A stretch of 64,000 nucleotides of DNA from Forficula auricularia (GCA_024734495.1 JALMQS010000187.1:4944304-5008303), one strand, 5' to 3'; numbered from the stretch's first letter, positions 54,633-64,000 are shown. Notes: a model not told the origin generated them from the sequence alone. Numbers and translations: made by a program.

Positions 54633-55530
54633 ATCTACTCTTATTAAACCAGCAAAAATTGTTTATATGTTTATATATTTATTTGTTTGTATATATATTT
54701 GTATCTTAGTTCTATTTTGAAAACGACTCTACCGATTTTGATTAAACAAATTCTATTAACAAGTTTTGAGGATGAGAAAACGATTTGACTAGGTCTGGAC
54801 CTAGAAAAATTTAATCTTGATTTGATCTTTTCTTGATTAAAGTAATTATTGATAGATGAAAATCTCAATAAAAGTTTGTTTACATTTTTCTCAATTATCT
54901 TTTATTTTTAATTGGTTTTTTTAATTTTAAAACCCACTAATAGGTTATAGCAAATTTGTCATATATATATTAAAATTAGGAATTGAGGAGGTCGATAGGC
55001 TAGTCGGTAGCGTGACAGCGAAGCCCAACTAGGAGACCCGGGTTCGAATCCGACTCGAGGCAGCCAGCCAAAATCTGACCCCCGGGAGTAGAGACAAATT
55101 TTAAAAATATATCTAGTATCGTAATTAGGCTTATGGCTAGAAAGGCCGAAAAGCCAAAAAAAAAAAAAAAAAAAAAATTTAGGAATTTTATGTTTGTTTT
55201 TAATTAACAGGTGCTAAATCATAACATTACAGGTGTGTTTACAAATAAAGTTTAATTTTATGTTTTTATTTCGGATTCTATACGATTATTTTTTTATTAT
55301 TATTTTCCTATTTATTTTTTTATAATGTTTATCAATATGAACGAATGTGGGCAAATTGGTGTACGAGTAAACAAATATACACATAATATTTGGACCACTA
55401 GAAAGCTAGAAATGCAAAAACTTGGTGTGGCGTGGGGTGCGGAGTTGGGGTGGCGGTAGGGATGCAGTGGTGAGGGCAAAATTTCGCGGTGGGGGGGGTT
55501 ACCGTGCATCCCTCGGTGGCTCCAGGTACT
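54633..55530 (+). mobile_element. Helitron-like element carrying a SINE
   Basis: Left CTACTCTTATTAAACCAGC, right GCATCCCTCGGTGGCTCCAGG then TACTTTA. Sister of 32395-33457. The SINE at 54985-55178 sits in the TTAGGAATT site that is empty in the sister. Confidence 0.6.
54985..55178 (+). mobile_element. tRNA-derived SINE with poly-A tail and 9-bp TSD
   Basis: A-box-like GGCTAGTCGGTAGCG, B box GGTTCGAATCC, body, then AAAAGCC and about 22 A. Flanked by TTAGGAATT at 54976-54984 and 55179-55187. Same family as 34540-34707. Confidence 0.92.
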
Positions 55531-55643
55531 TTATTACAAAATTACATAGATTGGAATATAAATTTAATTAATTTTTAATTCCATGATTGGTATAAATGAA
55601 TTTTCTGCAATTTGATTACATTCGTAGTGAGTGAGAAATCGGA

Positions 55644-55772
55644 ATTCGAGAAAAGACATTCTCCGGACAGATTTATGGCCGTAAAAGAGAATGGAAGGAA
55701 TTAGATGGATCAGCGGCTATAATTAGGGTAATCAAATCACGAAGACTCAGATTGGCTGGAGATGTGGCGTGA
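55644..55772 (+). pseudogene. Decayed LINE reverse-transcriptase C-terminal scrap
   Basis: A 42-codon frame reads GQIYGRKREWKEL, then IIRVIKSRRLRLAGDVA before TGA. The IYG...W...IK..RRLR..GHV layout is typical of the region just past the reverse transcriptase domain in several insect non-LTR elements, with GHV changed to GDV. No other part of a LINE is evident nearby. Tentative. Confidence 0.45.
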
Positions 55773-56049
55773 AAGGAATGCTGGCTGGCTGGGTGAGTGG
55801 GGGACAATAAGCCAGTTGGAAAAAACCACCATGAACACCAGACTGAATAACTTATAAGGCGAAGCGAATAATGGGTGGAAGCGAGATTAGAAACCGTATC
55901 CCCTGATGGCGGAAAGTCTAATCAAAAAGAAAATGGCTAAGCGAATTCAAGAGAAATTAACTGAGTTAAAACCGGTATAGGTATTAATATTATCTTTAAT
56001 TATTTATTGTTTATTTATTCAACTAAGTACTTGTTTTCTATTATCAAAA
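55773..56049. other. No further gene; possibly more LINE debris
   Basis: Moderately GC-rich (GGCTGGCTGGGTGAGTGGG) directly after the LINE-like frame; frames are broken. Confidence 0.3.
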
Positions 56050-57515
56050 TATAGTCCAGTCAAATTGTGCTCAAATGGGCTCCTATTGGGAAAGTTTTGG
56101 GGTAGTTCTGATTTTTTTAATATACATGTTTTTTGGGTCGCTGAATTCAAATCTGAGGTCTCTCACCAAAATTTCGTGACGCCACATTGTAAAAAATGCT
56201 GAAAATTTCCATTTTTTGGCGTTTTTTTTGCTTATAACTCAAAAACTATCATCTTTTCCTATATAACGTACCTATTCAAAATGAAAGTTCATAAAATTTC
56301 CTACAAAATTTTTTTTTTTAGGTTTTTTTCTCCGAAAACCGTTCAGGCTCAAGCGCAAAATCCAAGTTTTCGACCTCGGAAGACCCCGGATCACCCAAAA
56401 ACTCGCACTTTTTTGATATTTTTCCATTTTGACCATGAAGGAGCACGTTTTCGACAAAGACCACTCTATACATTTTTAAACTAGATTAAATTTTCTACAA
56501 TTTAAACAAATTTTCATATTAATTGCATAAATAGTAATCCGTTCCGAAATGATGTTGAAATTTTGAAAAACTGCAATTTTTGCAAAAAAATTGCTATTTT
56601 TCCTTCATAAAATGAAAACCACTCATCCTAGAAACTTGATTCCTATCTCATCCTCTAGGAAACTTTGTTGACTTGAACATTTACTTGGACCATTTTTTTG
56701 TTAAAACTTCGAGATCGAAAATTTGGATTTTGCGGTTGAACCCAAACAGTTGGTCAGAAAAAACCTAAATAATGAAATTTGTGTTAAATTGAAAGTTTTT
56801 GCAAATTCTAATCAATCTCAATTGATGTAAAAATAAATAAATATATGCTTACGATCTATCTGCTATTAACATGAATTTCGAGCACTCTCAAAAGTTCATA
56901 TACTAAACGCTCTATGGGTAGGTTTAAAATAAAAGGGGACGAAATTTATGGTTCAAGCCTTTTTATGGACACCAAAGCATGGAAGTAAAGAGAAAAGGAT
57001 GGAAAATAGTCCCTCAAATTCAACGTCCAGCACCACCTATAGTGGAATTCGACGCGGCAGTGAATTTCGAAAAGGAATATTTCGAGACCAGGTGTATATT
57101 TAGGAAAGAACTATTTCTGATTAGTTATTTAGTTGTTTATAGTAATTGTTTTAGGCTAACCTGATTTCAAGGTATCAGAGAGACGATGCTTACCTGAAAC
57201 AAACAAAATAAGACAAATTAATATTAATTTAAAACTAGTAGATAATATATTTTTAATGAATAGCTTTAATTTATTATTAAAGACTGTCATTTAAGTGAAT
57301 AGGAAGCTTATATACTAAAAGATGATAGTTTTCGAGTTATAAGCAAAAAAAGATATTTTTTTACATTTTTTTGCATTTTTTTTCAATGTTGCGTCGCGAA
57401 ATTTTGTTATAAAGCCTCAGACTCGGATTCAGTATCCCAAAAAACATATAGGATGGAAGAAATCAAAACTACCTCAAAACTTTCCCCAGCACAAACACAA
57501 TTTAACTGAGCGTGC
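56050..57515. repeat. 1.46-kb inverted repeat enclosing a possible exon
   Basis: The left arm (about 56055-56265: TCAAATTGTGCTCAAATGGG, TTGGGAAAGTTTTGGGGTAG, CTTATAACTCAAAAACTATC) is inverted in the right arm (about 57315-57510: GATAGTTTTCGAGTTATAAG, ACTACCTCAAAACTTTCCCC). Inside are repeat sequence shared with 39.2-39.99 kb (56270-56750) and the frame at 56948-57091. Confidence 0.6.
56948..57091 (+). CDS. Possible first coding exon, or captured sequence, in an inverted repeat
   Basis: ATG at 56948 opens 48 codons: MVQAFLWTPKHGSKEKR, then MENSPSNSTSSTTYSGIRR, a Ser/Thr-rich stretch, then GSEFRKGIFRDQ. It ends in CAG followed by GTGTAT, a weak donor-like signal; the frame would stop three codons later. 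Codon use (GCC, ACG TCC AGC ACC ACC, CGC GGC) is unlike the surrounding AT-rich repeat. The same stretch also has a second open frame (56979-57164), so coding is uncertain. I do not recognise the protein. Its location between the arms of an inverted repeat suggests either a host exon surrounded by repeats or sequence carried by the element. Confidence 0.3.
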
Positions 57516-57993
57516 AAAGTCTCCAGAGCTGACAGAGTAAAATCTACTCATTAGGATTTCTCTCCGGATTTCTCGTTCCCGTTTTCCCGGGAAATCCACA
57601 AAAATATTGTTCCCGATTTTCCGAGAAAAAAAGTCAATTCCGGGAATATTTATAACATATTATATCATCATGTAAATGAAAAATAAATATTCCAAAACTA
57701 CTTGTTTTATTTAAAAATATTTGAAAAAAAAGTAACCATTGACTTTATTGTATTCGTGATAATGCAGCTGAGCAACACAAATATATATTTGAAAAGTCAA
57801 AGTGTGTGTATGTCTTAACTATTAATATTTAAAATAGTTACAACAAGAATCAATTTAAAGTTTAAATAATTAAAAGGTTGCAGTTTCTTTGTGAATTAAA
57901 ATAAGTTGAATTTAATTTCAATAACACTTCAATTATTATTTCACTGATATAAAATTTTAAATATTAAAATTAAAGAGTTATTAAAGAAAAATA

Positions 57994-58474
57994 ATGTCGT
58001 CAGAAAGAAATTGGAGATTTTATTAAAAGACTATATTAAAAGAATTTAATTTATTTGAAGCCAGTGGAAAATTAACAAAAATTTTGAAAATGCTCTTAAA
58101 TGGTCTCCTTTGCTAAAGATAAAAGTAAATAAATATTATACGCAATATTCATTTACTATGAGTTAAGATTTCTAGGTCACTTTTTTCACATATAAAAAAA
58201 AACAAGTGACCTAGAAATCTTAACTCATAGTAAATGAATGTGCATATAATATTTATTTAACTTTATCTTTATTAAAGATGTTTCACCTTACACCAACACC
58301 ACAATCCCTATTAATTATGGTCTCCTTTGCATTAAACCAATCTTAAAAGAAAGTGGAAGAGTATTTTCGACTGCTAGCCATTTTGTCACCAAAATTAGGA
58401 CACGACTCGACGACAATTCGGTTAATGTGCTAGTTTATCTCAGGACTCATTTTAAAAACTCTTCTGATAAATAA
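57994..58474 (+). pseudogene. hAT transposase, N-terminus joined to C-terminal dimerisation domain, split by R
   Basis: ATG at 57994 starts MSSERNWRFY and stops at once. A second stretch reads LKEFNLFEASGKLTKIL, breaks at the R insertion, and continues KPILKESGRVFSTASHFVTK then IRTRLDDNSVNVLVYLRTHF to TAA at 58472-58474. That block is the hAT family C-terminal dimerisation domain (usually S/A-ERVFS...TK.R.RL). The reading frame is continuous if the 203-bp insert and one 14-bp duplicate are ignored. The DDE and BED domains are missing, so this was already a deletion derivative when R inserted. Confidence 0.78.
58114..58316. mobile_element. R palindrome inserted in the hAT gene with 14-bp TSD
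   Basis: ATGGTCTCCTTTGC flanks it at 58100-58113 and 58317-58330. Arms: TTTACTATGAGTTAAGATTT and AAATCTTAACTCATAGTAAA around a short A-rich loop. The right end GTTTCACCTTACACCAACAC matches R next to the PLE. No hammerhead inside this copy. Confidence 0.88.
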
Positions 58475-58508
58475 CTTTTTTTTGTTCTATTAGTAATTAA
58501 GTTTTTAA

Positions 58509-59949
58509 TTTACCATACAGGGTATGGTCAAGTATTGTAATCGTGCATGAAAAAAGTGTTTTTTCCTTCTTTGTTTCGAAATATCTGAAAAACGGCTGAA
58601 AACTATTTTGATTACAAAAATTGAACAAAACCATGGCATATCCCCTCTAAAAAAGCTCTAATAAGTGAACATTGAAAAAATTATATTTTTTGAGATAATA
58701 ATTGTTTTGTCAAAATGTCTGTTAGTCTGTCTGTTGGTTAGTCTGTGCGTTACCAAATTTTTGTGAACGAGCTAACTCAAAAGCTAGTGGGAATATCGAA
58801 ACCAAATTTCGCAGGTAGTTTTGGTCCATAGAGATTAAGAGCTGATTCGATTTTGGTGCATATCAAGCCAAAATTAAGGCAGGTGGAGGGGGAGGAGGGG
58901 TTAAAAATAAAAAATCGGACCTCTAGAAGCTAGAAATGCAAAAACTAACCACCCAAAATGGGAGGGCGTCCCCAAAATGGGGGGGTCCAAAAATGAAAAT
59001 TCTTGCTCTTTGACCAAACTCAACCAAATTTTGTATACATAATCTGTGGGCCTCTAGAGAGCTAGAAATGCAAAAACTAACCACCCAAAATGGGGGGGGG
59101 TCAAAAAATGAAAATTCTTGCCCTTGGAGCAAACTCAACCAAATTTTGTATACATAATCTGAGGGACTCTAGAAAGCTAGAAATGCAAAAACTAACCACC
59201 TAAAATGGGGGGGGGGGGTCAAAAAATGAAAATTCTTGCTCTTGGACCAAACTCAACCAAATTTTGTTTTACATAATCTGTGGGTCACTAGAAGGCTAGA
59301 AATGCAAAAACTGGGTGCGGGGGTGGAGTGGGGGTGGGTTAGGGCATGGGATGCGCGGAGTGGAATGGCGGTGGAGTGAGGGGTATGGCGGAGTAGGGGG
59401 GGGGGGGGGCACGGGGGTGGTGCAAGGGTTGGTGGGATGGGAGGGCGTCAGGTGAGGTCCAGTGGCGTAGTGGGGTGGTACGGGGTGGGGGTCCGGAGGT
59501 GGGGCGTGCAGGTTAGGAGTGTTGAAGTGGTGGTGTGGGGGCGGGGGTTGGGGGTGCTGGGGATGGGTTTCGTGGAGCGTGGTGGGCTAAGTGGGGGGTG
59601 AGGTTGGGGTTCGTGGGTTGGGGGCCACGGGAGTGGGTGGGGTGAGGTTGGGGTGGTGGTGTGGGGGCGGGGGTTGGGGTGTTGGGTGGGTTTCGGGGGA
59701 GTGTGGTGGGTTGGAGTGGGGGGTGAGTTTGGGTTCTGTGGTATGGGGGCGGGGGTTGGGCGTGCGGGTTCATGTTGTGCGGGGGTAGGTGGTGCGCTGG
59801 ATGGGTCGGGGAGGTGAGATGTGAGGGTGGGATTCGTGGGCTGGGGGTCCAGGGGCGTGCCCCCTGGCTAGCAAGAGGGCCGCCGAAGGCGGGCTGCCTT
59901 GCAGCTAGTATTAAATAGAAGTGAGGGGCCAGGTTGTATGTATGGTAAG
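58509..59949 (+). mobile_element. TTTACCATACA element with tandem units and G-rich tract
   Basis: TTTACCATACAGGGTATGG at the start, then GTGCGTTACCAAATTTTTG. About four tandem units carry GCTAGAAATGCAAAAACTAA (58929, 59061, 59176, 59294), followed by the G-rich tract and a right tip near AGGTTGTATGTATGGTAA. Related to 27713-28159 and 61984-62660. Confidence 0.65.
59310..59880 (+). repeat. Strongly G-skewed minisatellite
   Basis: About 570 bp of GGGGTTGGGGTG-like irregular repeats, with very few C on the plus strand. Proline-rich and glycine-rich open frames on both strands are by-products. Dense G-runs suggest quadruplex-forming potential. Confidence 0.8.
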
Positions 59950-60140
59950 TCAAGTGGATGGCCACATCAGAACACGCCAGCTTATTTGTTTTAATGAAAA
60001 AAATAAATGAATATTTTAATTTTTTCAAATTAATAAATGTATTTTGATTAGTAAATATTAAAACCCGGTTTTACCAGTAATATCTTCGAAATACTTATAT
60101 TTCCCGGGAATTATTATTTGCCGGGAAATGGGAAACCCTA

Positions 60141-61029
60141 CTAGGCATGATGGTAGTTTAATTTTTATTTTTTTAGAAAGAGAGAGATAGAGATAAGATA
60201 CCGGAATATTTGAAAAATTAAATTCTTTCCATAAGCACACATATATAAATAGATCAGAGATTATTGAAAATATCCGAGAATCATAGGAAGAAAGAATTTA
60301 TTGATGGGTGGTAGAAAATAACCGGTAGTTATAAAGATACAAAATATTTATTAAATTTTCTCGTAAGAGAGATGCTTTTCATATATATCTCCTTTGATAC
60401 TTTGTCAATATTTGAACCGTTTGATTTCTAAATTGATTTTTCCTTTGAATGGTATATTTTGGCCATTATTATTCTCGAAATACCCCCAATTCGCTTGAGA
60501 GGAGGGCTCGATTTATTTTCATATCGTTTTTTTGTAAAGACGCAATCATTCATGGGCTGCCGGTGAATTCTCTAAATGCATTTTCGAAAGAAATGTTCCA
60601 CCTTAAATCTTACCACCCACCATGTGCCCCGAAAGACCCTATCCAAACCACCAATCCAAAAATCACACACAAAAATGTAGAAAATCGTTTTCCATTTCCT
60701 TTCAGTATAATAAATTTCATTTTTATTAAAGTAATTATTATAGAACAAAAATATGAGACCATTAATCGTCAAAAGGTACTTTAATACTTACTAAATTTAT
60801 AGTTAACATTTTATATGGGAATTGGTGATAAATAAATGGAACCGAAAAGTGAAAAATATTTGATATAATAGTATTTAGTGCATTTAAATAAATTATTTCG
60901 ACGTTTTAATAGCGTTATTTATTAGAAATTTTAACTCATTCAAAAAGTAGTGATTCAGTCAATTTAGTGCTTTACTTAAAAAAATTACTTTACTAAAAAA
61001 AACAGTGTCTCATTGTATCCTTAATGTAT
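60141..61029. other. No gene; unrecognised 111-codon frame
   Basis: A plus-strand frame at 60449-60784 (starting MVYFGHYYSRNTPNSLER) has no known motif and an overlapping minus frame. Not called. Confidence 0.3.
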
Positions 61030-61250
61030 AGTGCCTGGAGCACCGAGCGATGCTCGGTAACTTTTTGCCTCTAAATAGCTGAAGTTTCAAATTTCAAGGC
61101 TCTGCGACTTACCGAAATCGAAATATGTGAATGATTAAAATATTTATTTTATGATACTACTAATTTACAGCCCCTTCCTTTATTTTATTAAAATCAATAC
61201 ACGACTAATAACTCATGACTCATGAGACTTGATAAGTACCTAAAGCAATT
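61030..61250 (-). mobile_element. Helitron-like 3' end, reverse orientation
   Basis: The minus strand ends CCGAGCATCGCTCGGTGCTCC then AGGCACTA; CCGAGC/GCTCGG forms a 6-bp hairpin about 12 bases from the tip. The body matches that after 33458 (TCATGAGTTATTAGTCGTGT). Confidence 0.55.
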
Positions 61251-61557
61251 TAAAAAAAATCTTTAGTGCCGTTTTTGGGGGGAAAAAAAGAAAAAAAAAG
61301 AAAAATATTTCATGTAAATATCCACTTGCGGTATTCCGATTTCAATCAAAAGCTTGTTGTTAATTAATTAATTTGTTAATTTAAGGGTCCCCCCTTATCA
61401 TCAACTTGCCTTCCAAGAGAGGGTTAAAAAGTACTTTTTTCGAGATATTCAAACGAAAATATATTCTTTTAACTCTATATAAAATATACTATTTAAAATG
61501 AGTTTAGTTTTGTCAAAATTAATATTTTTGTTTTCCTTGAAATTCCCCATCAAGATG
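61251..61557. other. No gene recognised
   Basis: AT-rich spacer with an A-rich tract near 61285. Confidence 0.35.
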
Positions 61558-61912
61558 ATGAGTAAAATTAAATTAAAAGATACAATTACAAATTAACATA
61601 CTTTCTCAATATCACTTTATATTTAAATAAAGTTTTAATAAAAGATCAAATTCCATTTGAAATATCAATAAAATGAATCATTTTGAATTAAACATCATTG
61701 ATAGAAATATAAAATATACAAAATGGATATTTCTCAAGTTCAAGCAGTTCAAATTGTGTGCCTAATTAATCAAGAGCTAAGTCAACGACAAGTGGCAAGT
61801 ACACTTTCAATAAGCAATAATTTCAATAATATATGGTTACTGGTAAAAACATTAAAAATGATTTACTATTTAATAAAGTTTTTATTGGTGGGTCGATTTT
61901 TTGCACTTCAGT
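61558..61912 (+). mobile_element. Tc1-like miniature element, left end truncated
   Basis: Body as in 43582-44084 and right tip GGTCGATTTTTTGCACTTCA-GTG then TA. The left TIR is missing. Confidence 0.8.
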
Positions 61913-61956
61913 GTACATCAAATCACTTAATTTTAAACAAAACAACACAACAATGA
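61723..61956 (+). pseudogene. N-terminal scrap of a Tc1-type transposase
   Basis: ATG at 61723 gives MDISQVQAVQIVCLINQELS, then QRQVASTLSISNNFNNIW. This is the first helix-turn-helix of the paired-like DNA-binding domain of Tc1-type transposases (Q.VQIV.LI...LSQR.VA..L.IS pattern). After about 38 residues the frame runs into the right TIR. The DDE domain is absent. Three other copies in the window keep the same N-terminal scrap with frameshifts. A truncated DNA-binding peptide could in principle bind TIRs, but nothing shows that it is made. Confidence 0.7.
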
Positions 61957-61983
61957 AATTTATAGCGTCAGAGCACTTATTAC

Positions 61984-62660
61984 TTTACCATACAGGGTAT
62001 GGTCAAGTATTGTAATCGTGCATGAAAAAAATTGATTTTTTTCCTTCTTTTTTTCGAAATATCTCAAAAACGGATGAAACTATTTTGATTAAAAAAATGA
62101 GCAAAACCATGGCATTTTGCTCTACAAAAAAGCTCTAATAAATGAACATCGAAAAAATTATATTTTTCGAGATAATAATTGTTTTGTCAAAATGGCTGTT
62201 AGTTAGTTAGTCTGGTTGTTGGTATGGTTTTCAGTCTGTGCGTTACCAAATTTTTCTGGACGAGCTAGCTCAAAAAACTAGTTCGAATATCGAAACCAAA
62301 TTTCACACGTAGTTTTGGTCCACTGAGATTAAGAGCTGATTAGATTTTGGTGCATATCGACCCAAAATTAAGGGGGGTAGAGGGGGATTAAAAATTAAAA
62401 ATCTAGGCCGTTTGAGCACCCTCAACCAAATTTTGTGTACATAATCAGTGGATCCCCAGAAGTCTAAAAATGCAAAAATTAACCTCCCAAAATGCGGGGA
62501 GGGGGGTGTAGGGTCAAAAAATGAAAATCTTGGCCATTTACCAAACTCAACTAAATTTTGTATACATAATCAGTGGGACCCCCAGAAGTATAAAAATGCA
62601 AAAACTTACCTCCCCTCTACATGATTATATATAATTTTAGGGGCCAGGTTGTATGGTAAA
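61984..62660 (+). mobile_element. TTTACCATACA element, compact copy
   Basis: Tips TTTACCATACAGGG and TTGTATGGTAAA. Inside: GTGCGTTACCAAATTTTTC, GCTAGCTCAAAAAACTAG and two tandem units with TGTATACATAATCAGTGG. No coding. Confidence 0.75.
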
Positions 62661-63640
62661 GTCAAATGGATGGCCACATCAGAACACGTCAACTTATTTT
62701 TCAATAAGATAACGGAAATTATGTTTAGTTCGACATTTACCCTATATATTGAAGTAGTTTATAGTATTTTACTAAATATTCAAGTGGTACGATTTAGGCA
62801 ACTCTCCTCTGAATATAAGTTGACATCAAGATCTATTAATTTAATTTAAAAAAATCGATTCTCCAGATGTTTAATAATAAATAAATGAAAAAATTAATGA
62901 AATGAAAACAAAAAAAAAAAAACGTAATTCCTGGCTGTTAAATAGCTTTTTGTTTTGGAATGAATTCTCTCTCATTCCAACTAAGCCTCCTCCGGACTCA
63001 TCATATATAATTGTCTTCTTTGTTATGTTTTTGTTTCTCCTTTTGTTCTTTTCCTCGATCTCCCTGGAACATTTCATTTTTCCCTCCTTCCCGGCTTTCT
63101 TCAACTTTTTTTTCGTCTCCATTTTCCTTCGTCGTCGTATATTCTCATCTATCTTTTCTGGCTGCGTTTTGTTCCTCCTGTCTTCGGGAAGGACGCCCTT
63201 TCAATTCCCCATTCCCTCTAATTCTGCTTAATCTCCAAGTTTCATTCGTGCCATTTCTATTATCGGGTCTTTGCAATGTTTCCCAAGTTTTGACAAATCT
63301 AGAATTTATTTCATTGCCTATAATGAAAATTATTGGAATTGGAATATCCAGCGGGGTTTTCTCATATTTGCATTTCTAAATCAATTATATAAAGAACCTG
63401 TCTAGAGAAAAGAAACATTTTATCGGGGATATTCTTTAGGATTCTTTAGGCAAATATTTGAGGAGGAGATCTGTTCTTTGTCTGTACAATGAAAAAACGA
63501 TATATTTATATTAATTACTTATCTTCCCTATGAGGTTTAATAAGTCACAATTGTGAAAGTTATATTTCACTATTTAGGTCAAAGGAAATTAAAAGGAAAT
63601 CAATTAACTATATATAACCAAACTTCTTGAGGATACAAAT
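62661..63640. other. No gene; pyrimidine-rich stretch
   Basis: 62950-63230 is T/C-rich, so long frames appear on both strands (for example 63011-63379 +) with Phe/Ser/Leu-rich low-complexity peptides. Not considered genes. Confidence 0.35.
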
Positions 63641-63689
63641 TCTCATTTAAATAGGTGTTGGTTTTATTCTTTTTTGACAAAAAAAAACA

Positions 63690-63935
63690 CATTTTTATCA
63701 TTTATTTTTCTTAATTTTATTTTATTGTTACCAGGAACGTTTCGACATTTTCAAATATGTCATCATCAGCCTAAAACATTTCAATCATTACATAATTTTT
63801 ATACAATGACAATTTCTCATACAACAACAACTTAAAAATAATAATAAATATAATAATAATCATTATTATTTTTAAGTTGTTGTTGTGTGAGAAATTGTCA
63901 TTGTATAAAAATTATGTAATGATTGAAATGTTTTA
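63690..63935. mobile_element. Palindromic hammerhead element, right arm truncated
   Basis: Arms: AACATTTCAATCATTACATA on the left against TATGTAATGATTGAAATGTT on the right, centre near 63850. The right arm ends at TTTTAGGC, exactly where its hammerhead core would start, and switches to unrelated sequence. Confidence 0.75.
63731..63774 (-). ncRNA. Hammerhead ribozyme, intact core
   Basis: The minus strand reads TTTTAGG, CTGATGA (63769-63763), extra T, stem II GACAT-ATTTGAAA-ATGTC (5 perfect bp), GAAA, CGTT, CCTGG. Stem I is UUAGG/CCUGG with two wobbles. Stem III is ACGU. Confidence 0.8.
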
Positions 63936-64000
63936 GGCATGTGTACTAGCCTATCCATGTTGGGCGTCTCTGTCGCATCTGACCTGTCTTGGAATGAACA

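Larger units (their letters stand above)
57552..60140 (+). mobile_element. Non-autonomous hAT element with two nested insertions
   Basis: Tips TAGGATTTCTCTCCGG at 57552 and GGGAAATGGGAAACCCTA ending at 60140, with CCCGGGAAA repeated near both ends. Flanks CTACTCAT (57544-57551) and CTAGGCAT (60141-60148) match at six of eight bases, consistent with an old 8-bp TSD. Inside: the hAT C-terminal coding remnant, the R palindrome (58114-58316) and a TTTACCATACA element (58509-59949). Confidence 0.65.

Noticed and set aside
57520..57640. Complete autonomous hAT transposon
   Set aside because: Only the C-terminal domain remains; BED and DDE regions are missing and the start frame stops after ten codons.
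59513..60028. Proline-rich 171-residue protein
   Set aside because: Shadow of the G-rich tract inside a transposon.
62902..63379. Long frames in the pyrimidine-rich region
   Set aside because: Low-complexity Phe/Ser/Leu content on one strand and Lys-rich on the other; driven by composition.

Overview
This window looks like repeat-dominated intergenic and intronic DNA from an AT-rich animal genome, most probably an arthropod (insect). The reasons are the TA-flanked Tc1/mariner remnants, tRNA-derived SINEs with target duplications, a Penelope-like retroelement (PLE) with a GIY-YIG domain, hAT and Helitron-like debris, a 224-bp satellite, and almost no long open frame. No complete host gene is visible. 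Two short stretches could be host exons: 10960-11011 on the minus strand, bounded by acceptor-like and donor-like signals, and 56948-57091 on the plus strand, an open frame ending in CAG/GT.

The main result is a set of hammerhead ribozyme (HHR) motifs spread from 10 kb to 64 kb. At least eleven keep the full CUGANGA...GAAA core, a paired stem II and a very short or palindromic stem III. They resemble the minimal type I hammerheads known from Penelope-like elements. The only coding remnant that explains them is also here: the GIY-YIG half of a PLE (52578-53210, minus) with a hammerhead about 170 bp past its stop codon. Most other hammerheads occur as divergent pairs (minus-strand copy on the left, plus-strand copy on the right) inside short palindromic elements. 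Four of these elements have clean target-site duplications (TSDs) of 9, 12, 12 and 13 bp. The 224-bp satellite at 1.4-8.6 kb, about 32 copies, is collinear with the solo hammerhead at 13.7 kb. It has lost the catalytic G8 in the copies read, so it looks like a satellite grown from a dead hammerhead element.

Layout. 0-1.2 kb: a TA-flanked inverted-repeat element and a palindrome. 1.4-8.6 kb: the satellite. 9.3-10.95 kb: a fold-back element inserted a few bases past a possible host 5' splice site. 11-11.9 kb: a GC-rich, CpG-containing island. 11.9-12.4 kb: a minisatellite-bearing TIR element with an 8-bp TSD. 13.5-20.8 kb: SINE, fold-backs, the HHR palindrome at 18.6-19.4 kb and a Tc1 miniature. 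22.5-26.5 kb: a deleted DD41D-type transposon, an HHR palindrome, a TIR element with an acidic ORF, and a SINE split by a deleted mariner. 27.7-33.6 kb: tandem-repeat-bearing TIR elements, an HHR palindrome, the F repeat array with a SINE inside, and Helitron-like elements. 34.5-43 kb: nested SINE, Helitron-like, hAT and HHR elements. 43.5-52 kb: Tc1 and hAT miniatures and solo hammerheads. 52-54.4 kb: the PLE and a 117-bp tandem-repeat MITE. 54.6-64 kb: a Helitron-like element with a SINE, a LINE scrap, a 1.46-kb inverted repeat around a possible exon, a hAT element carrying two nested insertions, and another HHR palindrome at the right edge.

The repeats record an order of events. SINE and HHR palindromes sit inside Tc1, hAT and Helitron-like copies. 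A decayed HHR pair lies at the same place in two Helitron-like copies (36.0 and 50.4 kb), so it was carried along by that family.
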